DNA of 6,004 nt from JAAYDS01 sp039680625. Its GTDB lineage: Bacteria; Chloroflexota; Anaerolineae; UBA1429. Below are positions 1-5,589 of the stretch, piece by piece. A program made the position numbers and the translations under genes. Location of the stretch: positions 1 to 6,004 of the forward strand of contig JBDKSN010000208.1 in assembly GCA_039680625.1 (NCBI GenBank), written 5' to 3'. The notes under the pieces are model-generated. The model was not told where the DNA came from, did not search any database, and was given only the letters and a program-made list of their open reading frames with translations. Each line of letters opens with the position of its first letter. Position 1 is the stretch's first letter.

Positions 1-126
1 GAGGTTTTCGATCGGCTACGCGACTATGTACTTTGCTCGGGCTTTCTGGGGTCGGCCCCGTGGCTCAGCGAGACGACGAGCGCTGTGCAGGCTGCCCGCG
101 AGTTGGCCCGCGAGATGGTTTGGTGA
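1..126 (+). CDS. 3' end of an unrecognised protein-coding gene (partial)
   Basis: Reading frame 1 is open from the left edge to a TGA at 124-126 and encodes 41 residues ending in a helix-like stretch (AVQAARELAREMVW). Third codon positions in this frame are mostly G or C, as in the neighbouring genes. The other two forward frames are also open over most of this short stretch, so the choice rests on codon composition and on the stop falling just before a promoter. The fragment is too short to assign a family: I see no motif, membrane segment or catalytic residue. The gene ends 13 bases before the -35 box of the next gene, with no obvious terminator between them. Confidence 0.45.
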   Translation, partial: EVFDRLRDYVLCSGFLGSAPWLSETTSAVQAARELAREMVW

Positions 127-138
127 GGCTGTCTGTGT

Positions 139-168
139 TTGACAACCCATCCTCTTGACCGCTAGAAT
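139..168 (+). promoter_or_regulatory. Strong sigma70-type promoter
   Basis: A perfect -35 hexamer TTGACA (139-144), an 18-base spacer and TAGAAT (163-168, five of six matches to the -10 consensus) lie just after the upstream stop codon. Transcription would begin near 175, giving a leader of about 25 bases that holds only the ribosome binding site of the gene starting at 201. Match and placement are good. The promoter has not been tested. Confidence 0.75.
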
Positions 169-187
169 CCACACCAGGGTATATTTC

Positions 188-196
188 AAGGAGGGG
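188..196 (+). promoter_or_regulatory. Strong Shine-Dalgarno site of the membrane PH-like gene
   Basis: AAGGAGGGG is an almost full match to the anti-Shine-Dalgarno sequence. Its GGAGG core sits six bases before the ATG at 201, which fixes that start codon. Together with the strong promoter it suggests efficient expression. Confidence 0.8.
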
Positions 197-200
197 CCAC

Positions 201-656
201 ATGGGCGAGTTCCGACAAGGTAAAGAGCGAGGCAAGATCATCCTGTTTGGCGTGTTGTACCTGCTTGGGGCCGTCGTGTGCGCGATCTTGGTCTTTGGTC
301 CAAAGGTCAACCGCTTTATGGATGTTCTCTTTAGCATTGCCGGCTTGGCAGCCCTCTACTTCACCTTTCGCCAGATCGTCGATTACATCAGCGACCCGGT
401 GATCAAGGTGGATGCTACGGGCATGACGGCTACGGGCTACTTTCCCAGGAGCCAGGACTTTAGCTTCAAGTGGGAGGAAGTGGGCAAGGCCTATGCCAAG
501 GCCACCACTGCCGGTGGCGGCACGGTCACCTTCTATGCCAAGAGTGACCCCAATAAGGTCCTCGGGATCATCCACGGCTATAGCCGATTCGTCAACCTTC
601 CTCAGTTGCGCGACTTGATCAAGCAGTATATGGGTGAGTCTCCCAGCTACGCGTAA
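201..656 (+). CDS. Two-helix membrane protein with a PH-like cytoplasmic domain
   Basis: This 151-residue protein has a short basic N-terminus (residues 1-12, KERGK), two hydrophobic segments at about 13-33 and 39-60 joined by a very short loop (FGPKVNR), and then a soluble region of about 90 residues. The positive N-terminus favours both ends being cytoplasmic. The soluble part starts PVIKVDATGM, has FKWEEV near residue 89 and ends in an amphipathic helix (LRDLIKQYM). That order of beta strands, Trp-containing strand and C-terminal helix resembles small bacterial membrane PH-like proteins such as the STM3941 group, whose function is unknown. There is no signal-peptide cleavage site and no catalytic motif. 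The start is set by a strong Shine-Dalgarno six bases upstream. The gene has its own promoter and a hairpin downstream, so it is probably a single-gene transcript. The fold is inferred from pattern alone. Confidence 0.9.
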   Translation: MGEFRQGKERGKIILFGVLYLLGAVVCAILVFGPKVNRFMDVLFSIAGLAALYFTFRQIVDYISDPVIKVDATGMTATGYFPRSQDFSFKWEEVGKAYAKATTAGGGTVTFYAKSDPNKVLGIIHGYSRFVNLPQLRDLIKQYMGESPSYA

Positions 657-679
657 GCGCTGACTGAGTGCTATCCAGG

Positions 680-709
680 GAGGGGGCAGCGTCGCCGCGC
701 TGCCCCCTC
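680..709 (+). terminator. GC-rich hairpin, probable transcription terminator
   Basis: A perfect 12-bp inverted repeat (680-691 GAGGGGGCAGCG and 698-709) with a six-base loop (TCGCCG) lies 24 bases after the stop of the membrane protein gene. It is followed by GTTGCGT rather than a real T-tract, so it may be a weak or U-poor intrinsic terminator, or a 3' stabilising hairpin. It separates this gene from the kinase promoter. Confidence 0.65.
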
Positions 710-718
710 GTTGCGTAT

Positions 719-775
719 GCTCACCGTAAGTGGCAAGGTGTTTGTGAATGTTCCCCTCGGGTGAGCTTACGGCGA
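719..775 (+). repeat. Inverted repeat covering the -35 region of the kinase promoter
   Basis: TCACCGTAAG at 721-730 is matched by its reverse complement with one mismatch at 766-775 (CTTACGGCGA). In addition GCTCAC (719-724) pairs with GTGAGC (761-766). The two pairings overlap and exclude each other: both arms look like inverted copies of a short unit, CTTACGGTGAG, in shifted phase. The right arm occupies the place of the -35 box, so this could be an operator for a dimeric regulator or an alternative leader fold. No regulator is identifiable in the window. Confidence 0.45.
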
Positions 776-792
776 TGATACTATGCTATAAT
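766..792 (+). promoter_or_regulatory. Extended -10 promoter of the kinase gene
   Basis: TATAAT (787-792) is a perfect -10 hexamer preceded by TGC (784-786), which makes an extended -10 element. No good -35 box exists at 15-18 bases upstream. The best is CTTACG at 766-771 (three of six matches), inside the inverted repeat. Extended -10 promoters can work without a -35 box. Transcription would start near 799, about 27 bases before the first possible kinase start codon. Confidence 0.65.
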
Positions 793-825
793 AGGAGCAT
801 CAGTATTCCTGCGTGGCGCTGAATC

Positions 826-3723
826 GTGGGGTGGGGGCTCGATGGTCCAGCGCACGCATCTGAAAGGCTAGTTACTCCTAGTGCGAATGCGATCAACATG
901 CCGCCGATGATCGGGCACGATCATGGCTTCTTGCCGCGCGATGGGGATCTGCCAGACCCAACGGCCGCCCCTTTTCTGGAGCGGATTCTCTGTCAGACCG
1001 ATCAAGCGGTACTGCTGCTTTCCCCAGAGGGGCTGCTGCTAAAGCTCAGCGCGGCTGCGGAGCACTTGCTGGGCGTAGAAGGGAACAGCTATTGCGGACG
1101 GTCGTATCGGGCTCTGCCGCTGACCTTCACTGATGCGACCGTGGGTGGCGACGATCTCGGGACGGTGATCGCGGGGCTTGTGTCTGGGGAGTCGACTGAC
1201 AGCGCTACCCTTGCGGTCATGATCGGTGGGTCTCGGCCGGGGCAGGCTAGGGTTGATGTCCTGCGCGATGGAGCACGGGCGCTGGTCGGGTTCATGGTGA
1301 CCCTGGTTCGCCCGTCGCCGTCTGTCGTGGCTGAGGGAACCTCGCAAGAGTATCACGCGCTGTTGCAGGGGATCATCGATTTGCTGCCGGTGGATGTCTT
1401 CGTCAAAGACAGCCACAGCCGCTATGTGCTGGTCAACCAGAGCGCCGCGGCGACTTTGGGCACAACGGCGGAGCAGGTGCTGGGACATACCGATGCGGAG
1501 CTCGTCGAGCGCGATGCCGTGCGGAGTGGAGAGTCCAGCAATGTAGCGCGCACCGATGGACTGGTGCTCTCGGGGGCCAGGCGGGCCGACTATCGGTTCA
1601 CTTTCCACGACGATAGTGGGCGAGAGCGCACGTACCTTGTGACCAAGCGGCCTTTCGTCTATCGCGGCAAGCGGGGCATCCTCGGTGTCGGCGTCGATAT
1701 CACCGTCCAGCGCGAGGCAGAGCAGCGCATCGGCCTACAGCAGGCCTGGTACCAACAGATCCTCGACTTGTTGCCCGGAGACGTCTTTGTGCGCGACGCT
1801 CAGGGGCGCTATGTCCTGGTGAACAGGCAGTTGGCGAGGGCCTTCCAGCTCGAGGAGCACCAACTCATCGGCCGCACCGATGCCGAGCTCGTGACGCAAT
1901 GTGGCCTCGACCCCGCTTGGGCCAAGCAGTTCGCAGCCACCGACCACGTTCTACTCTCTGGCGAGGCTGCGAGTCAGAGCTATGTGTTCACTGGTCCGAA
2001 TGGGCACGGGGGCACCGGCTACTATCTCATCACCAAAGTGCCCTTCGCCTTGCCAGACGGCTCGCCAGCGGTGCTCGGAGTGTCGGTAGACATCACGCGC
2101 CAACGCGAGATCGACATGCTCGAACAACAGCTGCAATCCGTCTATGACCATGTGCCGGTTGGCATCGTGGTGCTCGATCGAGAAGGAATCATCGTTCGCG
2201 CCAAACGACGCCTGGCCGAGATGCTACGGCTCGATCTCAAGGCTATCGAGGGAGTCAATACCCTTACGCACCCAGCTACCAGAGATTATCCCTGGGTGGC
2301 CGACGTGAGGGACTGCCTAGAGCGTGGCGTCGAGCATCTTGGCGAGGCGAATCTCACGACCTCGGGCATGGGCACGCTGTATCTGCGCTATGGGCTGGCT
2401 CCACGCCGGAATGACCAGGGGGAGGTCATCGGCGCCTTGGTCATGATCGAGGACGCCACGGCCTATCGCCGTCTGCAAGAGCGCTTGCTGCAGGCAGCCC
2501 AGCTCGAGGCCCTCGGACAACTCGCTGGCGGCGTGGCGCATTCGTTCCGCAACCTGTTGACGATCATCAATGGCTATACCGAGATGACGTTGCTCAACAA
2601 GCACCTGGGCGCCCGCACGCGAGCGGATCTTGCTCAGGTACTGAGCGCTGGCCAGCGGGCCGCGGATCTGTCTCGGCAACTACTCACCTTCTCTCGGCAG
2701 ACCGAGCTCGAGCTCAGCGTCTTTGATCTGAATGAGATGCTACGGGACATGGCGCGAATGCTCGCCCCGCTGCTATCGGATGCCGTGACGCTGACCCTGT
2801 CGCTCAGCGAGCAGACTCTGTTGGTGCGTGCCGACCGGGCACAGCTCGAGCAGGCGGTCATCAACCTGGCCGTGAACGCGCGCCAGGCCATGCCCCAAGG
2901 CGGCACCCTCACGATCACTACCCGCGCGCGACGTTTTCGTCGATCGGGTTTTGCACAGTACCTCAAACCCGCGGCGGGCAGTTACGCGTTGATCGAGATC
3001 ACCGATACCGGCACAGGGATGACGTCCGAGGTGCTGCAGCATCTGTTCGAGCCGTTCTTTACCACAAAACCGGAAGGCGAGGGCACAGGGCTGGGGTTAT
3101 CGATGGTCTATGGCTTGATGCAAAGGCTCGGCGGTGGCATCGACGTGCACTCCAAGCCTGGCGAGGGTTCGCGGTTCCGGCTCTACTTGCCTCGGGTGCC
3201 GGCCAAGGAGGCGCCCCGAGCCGGTGCGGTTCCCTGCAGCCACCTGCCACGAGCCAAGCGCGGGGAGCTGTTGCTCGTGGCTGATCCAGACGACGCATCG
3301 CGCAAGCTGTTGGTGCGCATGCTCAGCCTGCAACTCGGCTATACGGTCTTTGATGTCGCTACCGGTGCAGAGGCGATGCAAGTATGTGCGGACGTACGTG
3401 AGCGCTTCGATTTAGTGCTGACCGAGGTGCAGCTGCCCGATATGCCGGCTTCAGCGATGTTGCGTCAGCTAGGTGAGCAGGATGCGCTGGGCAACGTGCT
3501 CTATGTGACAGCGCTGAGCAGCAGGGCACTTGCGGCCAGAGGCGATGTTTCGCCAGAATCCCCGATCCTGGCACGGCCTTTTACCCTCGAACGCGTCGCC
3601 AACGCCGTGCGTGCGGCGCTCGACGCTGCTCCTGACGCCGCCGTCCGGGGTCTCCACGGCGGAGCACCAATCGAAAGGATCGATGGTGAGGAAAATGGCC
3701 AAGACACCGGCGCTGAGGAATAA
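826..3723 (+). CDS. Soluble multi-PAS hybrid histidine kinase with degenerate C-terminal receiver
   Basis: This sensor kinase has up to 965 residues and no signal peptide or membrane helix, so it should sense a cytoplasmic signal. Domain order (residues): PAS-like 1, weak (about 50-162); PAS 2 (176-298); PAS 3 (306-428); PAS 4 (431-548); DHp (about 555-620) with H-box GGVAHSFRNLL, phospho-acceptor His572; ATPase (about 664-777) with N-box NLAVNARQAM (Asn680, Asn684), G1 box DTGTGM (Asp727), F-box LFEPFFTTK and G2 box GTGLGL (753-758); receiver (about 813-935). PAS 2 and 3 are similar enough to be a duplication. His572 is followed by Ser rather than the usual Asp/Glu (or Asn). The receiver has Glu867 in place of the phospho-acceptor Asp and Arg917 in place of the conserved Lys, so it is probably not phosphorylated normally. 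The start is uncertain: GTG at 826 is the most upstream option and follows an in-frame TGA at 820-822, while ATG at 898 or 907 would remove 24 or 27 residues of low-complexity leader. None has a clear Shine-Dalgarno. No cognate response regulator is in the window. Confidence 0.95.
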   Translation: MGWGLDGPAHASERLVTPSANAINMPPMIGHDHGFLPRDGDLPDPTAAPFLERILCQTDQAVLLLSPEGLLLKLSAAAEHLLGVEGNSYCGRSYRALPLTFTDATVGGDDLGTVIAGLVSGESTDSATLAVMIGGSRPGQARVDVLRDGARALVGFMVTLVRPSPSVVAEGTSQEYHALLQGIIDLLPVDVFVKDSHSRYVLVNQSAAATLGTTAEQVLGHTDAELVERDAVRSGESSNVARTDGLVLSGARRADYRFTFHDDSGRERTYLVTKRPFVYRGKRGILGVGVDITVQREAEQRIGLQQAWYQQILDLLPGDVFVRDAQGRYVLVNRQLARAFQLEEHQLIGRTDAELVTQCGLDPAWAKQFAATDHVLLSGEAASQSYVFTGPNGHGGTGYYLITKVPFALPDGSPAVLGVSVDITRQREIDMLEQQLQSVYDHVPVGIVVLDREGIIVRAKRRLAEMLRLDLKAIEGVNTLTHPATRDYPWVADVRDCLERGVEHLGEANLTTSGMGTLYLRYGLAPRRNDQGEVIGALVMIEDATAYRRLQERLLQAAQLEALGQLAGGVAHSFRNLLTIINGYTEMTLLNKHLGARTRADLAQVLSAGQRAADLSRQLLTFSRQTELELSVFDLNEMLRDMARMLAPLLSDAVTLTLSLSEQTLLVRADRAQLEQAVINLAVNARQAMPQGGTLTITTRARRFRRSGFAQYLKPAAGSYALIEITDTGTGMTSEVLQHLFEPFFTTKPEGEGTGLGLSMVYGLMQRLGGGIDVHSKPGEGSRFRLYLPRVPAKEAPRAGAVPCSHLPRAKRGELLLVADPDDASRKLLVRMLSLQLGYTVFDVATGAEAMQVCADVRERFDLVLTEVQLPDMPASAMLRQLGEQDALGNVLYVTALSSRALAARGDVSPESPILARPFTLERVANAVRAALDAAPDAAVRGLHGGAPIERIDGEENGQDTGAEE
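3675..3679 (+). promoter_or_regulatory. Ribosome binding site of the ybaK-like gene, inside the kinase gene
   Basis: AAGGA (3675-3679) lies three bases before ATG 3683 and six bases before GTG 3686, in phase with the YbaK reading frame. ATG 3695 is a further in-frame option, with AGGA only two bases before it. The signal confirms initiation within the last codons of the kinase gene but does not separate ATG 3683 from GTG 3686. Confidence 0.5.
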
Positions 3724-4183
3724 CGTCACTCGGCTCCTGGACAGCCGGGGGTTTCCCTACACTGCTCATGCCTATGATGCCGAGCGCCACTCTGCCACCG
3801 AGGTGGCCACCCTGCTCGGTGTCGAGCCAGAGCGCGTCTTCAAGACGCTGGTGGCGCTGAGCGAGGCTCCTCGCAGCAAGCCGATACTGGCCGTAGTGCC
3901 AGGGCCGTCTGAGCTAGACCTCAAGAAGCTCGCCCAGACTGTGGGCGAAAAGCGCGTGCGCATGGCCACTCAGCGCGAGGCCGAGCAGCTCACTGGCCTG
4001 CAGGTGGGGGGCATCTCTGCTCTGGCGTTATTGCACAAGGGTTTTCGCGTGCTCCTGGACGAGGCTGCGCACAACCACGCGCAGATCCTCGTCAGCGGCG
4101 GGCAACGGGGGCTCAATATCGAGCTACCGGTTGAAGCGTTTGTGGCGCTTACCGGAGCGCAATGGGCCGACCTAACCGTCTAG
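3683..4183 (+). CDS. ybaK: YbaK/EbsC-type Cys-tRNA(Pro)/aminoacyl-tRNA deacylase
   Basis: The 166-residue product has the usual length and pattern of the free-standing YbaK/ProX editing domain. This family hydrolyses mischarged tRNA in trans, typically Cys-tRNA(Pro), in the cytoplasm. Visible landmarks are the N-terminal helix and strand (LLDSRGFPYTAHAY), the ATEVATLLGVEPERVFKTLV block with the catalytic-type Lys54, the LDLKKLAQTVGEKRVRMAT block, TGLQVGGIS (104-112) and the C-terminal VSGGQRGLNIEL (137-148). The common Pro after GGIS is Ala113 here. The frame is open further upstream, but homology starts only near residue 10, so ATG 3683 is preferred; ATG 3695 would give 162 residues. The gene overlaps the 3' end of the kinase gene by 41 bases, which points to co-transcription and possibly translational coupling. 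A functional link to the kinase is not implied by known biology. Confidence 0.93.
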   Translation: MVRKMAKTPALRNNVTRLLDSRGFPYTAHAYDAERHSATEVATLLGVEPERVFKTLVALSEAPRSKPILAVVPGPSELDLKKLAQTVGEKRVRMATQREAEQLTGLQVGGISALALLHKGFRVLLDEAAHNHAQILVSGGQRGLNIELPVEAFVALTGAQWADLTV

Positions 4184-4197
4184 GCTCGAACACGCCG

Positions 4198-4227
4198 TTG
4201 CCCTGGCTGCGGCCCTTGCGCTATACT
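4198..4227 (+). promoter_or_regulatory. Candidate promoter of the mutarotase-isomerase pair
   Basis: TTGCCC (4198-4203, four of six matches to the -35 consensus), an 18-base spacer and TATACT (4222-4227, five of six to the -10) lie in the 73-base gap after the ybaK-like gene. The start would be near 4234. AAGGA (4245-4249) then sits seven bases before the ATG at 4257. I see no clear terminator in this gap, so read-through from the kinase unit is also possible. Confidence 0.6.
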
Positions 4228-4256
4228 CACCTCACCTCAACCGTAAGGAACGCCAC

Positions 4257-4679
4257 ATGCTCAAGTACAGGCTCACCCATCCCGACATCCTCGCCTCACT
4301 CGCCGGCGCCGGGCACGGCTCGCAGGTGCTCATTGCCGACGGTAACTATCCCTTCAGTACGGCCTCCAACCCGGATGCGCCCATCGTGCACCTCAACCTT
4401 ACGCGCGGCTATGCCCCTGTGGACGAGGTGCTGGCGGTGCTTGCCGATGCCATCGTCGTCGAGTCTGCCCAGGTGATGCAGCCAGCTGTTGGGCCAGAAC
4501 CCGCCATCTTTGATGCTTTTCGCCGCGTGCTGGGGCCGACTGTGCCCTTGGGCAAGCTCGAGCGCTACGCCTTCTATGACGCTGCGCGCGGAGAGGACGT
4601 GGCGCTGGTGATTGCCACCGGCGAGCAGCGCATCTATGCGAATATCCTGCTCACCATCGGGGTGGTGCCTGAGGGCTGA
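4257..4679 (+). CDS. FucU/RbsD-family sugar mutarotase
   Basis: The 140-residue product matches the FucU/RbsD family in length and layout. These cytoplasmic ring-forming enzymes interconvert anomers of sugars such as fucose or ribose, feeding the right anomer to a kinase or isomerase. Key features are MLKYRLTHPDILASLAGAGHG with His20, the strand VLIADGNYP with Asp28, VMQP near residue 75, the FucU-like ERYAFYDAAR block, and TGEQRIYANILL with Tyr127 and Asn129 near the C-terminus, matching the active-site Tyr and Asn described for RbsD. The ERYAFY block looks more like FucU than RbsD, which has a His there. The sugar cannot be read from the sequence. The start has a good Shine-Dalgarno. The stop overlaps the next gene's start (TGATG), so the two proteins are translationally coupled. 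Confidence 0.92.
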   Translation: MLKYRLTHPDILASLAGAGHGSQVLIADGNYPFSTASNPDAPIVHLNLTRGYAPVDEVLAVLADAIVVESAQVMQPAVGPEPAIFDAFRRVLGPTVPLGKLERYAFYDAARGEDVALVIATGEQRIYANILLTIGVVPEG

Positions 4680-5512
4680 TGCGGCTCATCGCCTGTACCT
4701 CAGCGCTACCCAGGGCATCGGCGACCGAGGCCATCTCCACTCTGGCGGGCATGGGCTTTGTGGGCATCGAGGTGCCCTGTGGCCCGGGCGAGGCCCTCGA
4801 CCCCACCCACGATCGGGCCGAGGCGCTGGCTCTGGCCAACCATGCCCGCGAGGCGGGCGCGCCCATCCTGAGCGTAGTGGTGCACATCGATGGCCTGGCG
4901 GCATCCGACGGAGCTGTGAGTGCGGCTGCCCGAGAGGAGCTATACGCGGCCATGGGGCTGACGAGCGCCATGCGCGCTCATTTTGTGCGCCTTGCAGCCC
5001 TGCCAATGTCGCCAGAGGTCGACCGTGCGGCGACTCTGCGGCGACTGACCCGCGCCTTGATGATCGCAGCCATGCATGGGCTGAGTCAGCGCGTAACGCT
5101 GTTACTCGCCGCGCAAGAAGAGTCGCTGGTCTCCTCGAGCGCTGCACTCGCCAGGGTGATCGATGATGTCGCCTTTCCCGGGGTGAGTGCAGTGGTGGAT
5201 CCTGCTGACCTGGTGTGGACCATGCGCGAGCCATGGCAGCGATCTCTGGTCACCCTGGGCCAGCGCATCGCCTATGTGCAGCTGCGCGACTATACGCTGC
5301 GCGATGACCGGCGTGTGGCCTGCCCGATCGGCGAGGGTTTGGTGCCGTGGGAGAGCATCTTGCCCGTGCTGGACTGGCTGGGCGTGGGTTACGCCTGTGT
5401 GGACTATGGGCAGGGCACGGAGGCCGAGTTAGTCCCACCGGCCACCACCGGCTTGCCGCAGAGCCTGGCATTCTGCCAGGCAGCGCTCGAACTGGGCGTC
5501 TGTTCTCACTAG
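4679..5512 (+). CDS. TIM-barrel sugar isomerase/epimerase-like protein, metal site altered
   Basis: The 277-residue protein has the size and strand pattern of the xylose-isomerase-like TIM-barrel (AP endonuclease 2) superfamily: the first strand with GFVGIEVP (about 26-33), ILSVVVHIDG (about 63-72), VSAVVDPADLVW (about 168-179), YVQLRDY (199-205) and a strand ending YACVDY near 242. Members isomerise or epimerise sugars and inositol derivatives using a divalent metal held by Glu, Asp, His and Glu. Here only the Asp (Asp174) is clearly kept. The expected first Glu region reads LLLAAQEE (Ala144 to Glu148), the usual His of the H-L-K-D motif is Gln201, and the last Glu is Asp242. The protein may bind metal differently or act without it. 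It follows the mutarotase gene with a one-base stop/start overlap and has no separate Shine-Dalgarno of note, so it depends on coupled translation. The substrate is unknown, and the family call is by motif pattern. Confidence 0.85.
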   Translation: MRLIACTSALPRASATEAISTLAGMGFVGIEVPCGPGEALDPTHDRAEALALANHAREAGAPILSVVVHIDGLAASDGAVSAAAREELYAAMGLTSAMRAHFVRLAALPMSPEVDRAATLRRLTRALMIAAMHGLSQRVTLLLAAQEESLVSSSAALARVIDDVAFPGVSAVVDPADLVWTMREPWQRSLVTLGQRIAYVQLRDYTLRDDRRVACPIGEGLVPWESILPVLDWLGVGYACVDYGQGTEAELVPPATTGLPQSLAFCQAALELGVCSH

Positions 5513-5533
5513 AAGCACGGACGAGCACTCTGC

Positions 5534-5562
5534 TTGCCCGATCTCGGGCGCGCACCTACACT
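5534..5562 (+). promoter_or_regulatory. Candidate promoter of pyrF
   Basis: TTGCCC (5534-5539, four of six), a 17-base spacer and TACACT (5557-5562, four of six) lie between the isomerase-like gene and pyrF. The -35 hexamer is identical to that of the mutarotase promoter, and the -10 differs from it at one base. A start near 5569 leaves a 21-base leader containing GGAGG (5581-5585). This is weaker evidence than for the other promoters. Confidence 0.45.
5536..5549 (+). terminator. Short GC hairpin between the isomerase-like gene and pyrF
   Basis: GCCCGA and TCGGGC form an inverted repeat with at most a two-base gap (a five-bp stem with a four-base loop ATCT is more realistic as RNA). It is 23 bases after the upstream stop and has no T-tract. 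It could be a weak terminator. It overlaps the candidate -35 box of pyrF, so it could instead be a small palindromic binding site. Support is low. Confidence 0.25.
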
Positions 5563-5589
5563 CTGCTCAATCGGACTGCTGGAGGCCCA

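Noticed and set aside
186..575. Antisense open frame of 129 codons opposite the membrane protein gene
   Set aside because: It is a shadow of the sense gene, which has a clear promoter, Shine-Dalgarno and membrane-protein pattern. The antisense product shows no domain pattern.
826..845. Possible G-quadruplex at the kinase start (GGGG and GGGGG runs)
   Set aside because: Only two long G runs plus one GG occur, and a stable quadruplex normally needs four runs of at least three.
1039..1608. Antisense open frame of 189 codons within the kinase gene
   Set aside because: It is Arg/Pro/His-rich, as expected from the reverse complement of a GC-rich gene, and lies wholly opposite the PAS region of the kinase.
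3530..3682. Upstream extension of the ybaK reading frame (51 extra codons)
   Set aside because: The extension overlaps the receiver coding sequence and is unlike any YbaK N-terminus; the family's homology begins after 3683.
4241..4247. CCGTAAG before the mutarotase gene, same as an arm of the 724-730 repeat
   Set aside because: It is a seven-base match that includes part of the Shine-Dalgarno AAGGA and has no inverted partner, so chance is the simplest explanation.
4184..4256. Search for a terminator after the ybaK-like gene
   Set aside because: The GC-rich stretch CTGGCTGCGGCCC gives no stable perfect stem of useful length and no T-tract.
4612..5166. Overlapping + strand frame of 184 codons across the mutarotase-isomerase junction
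   Set aside because: Composition is Arg/Gly/Ala/His-rich with no family pattern, while the two recognised genes account for the region in other frames.
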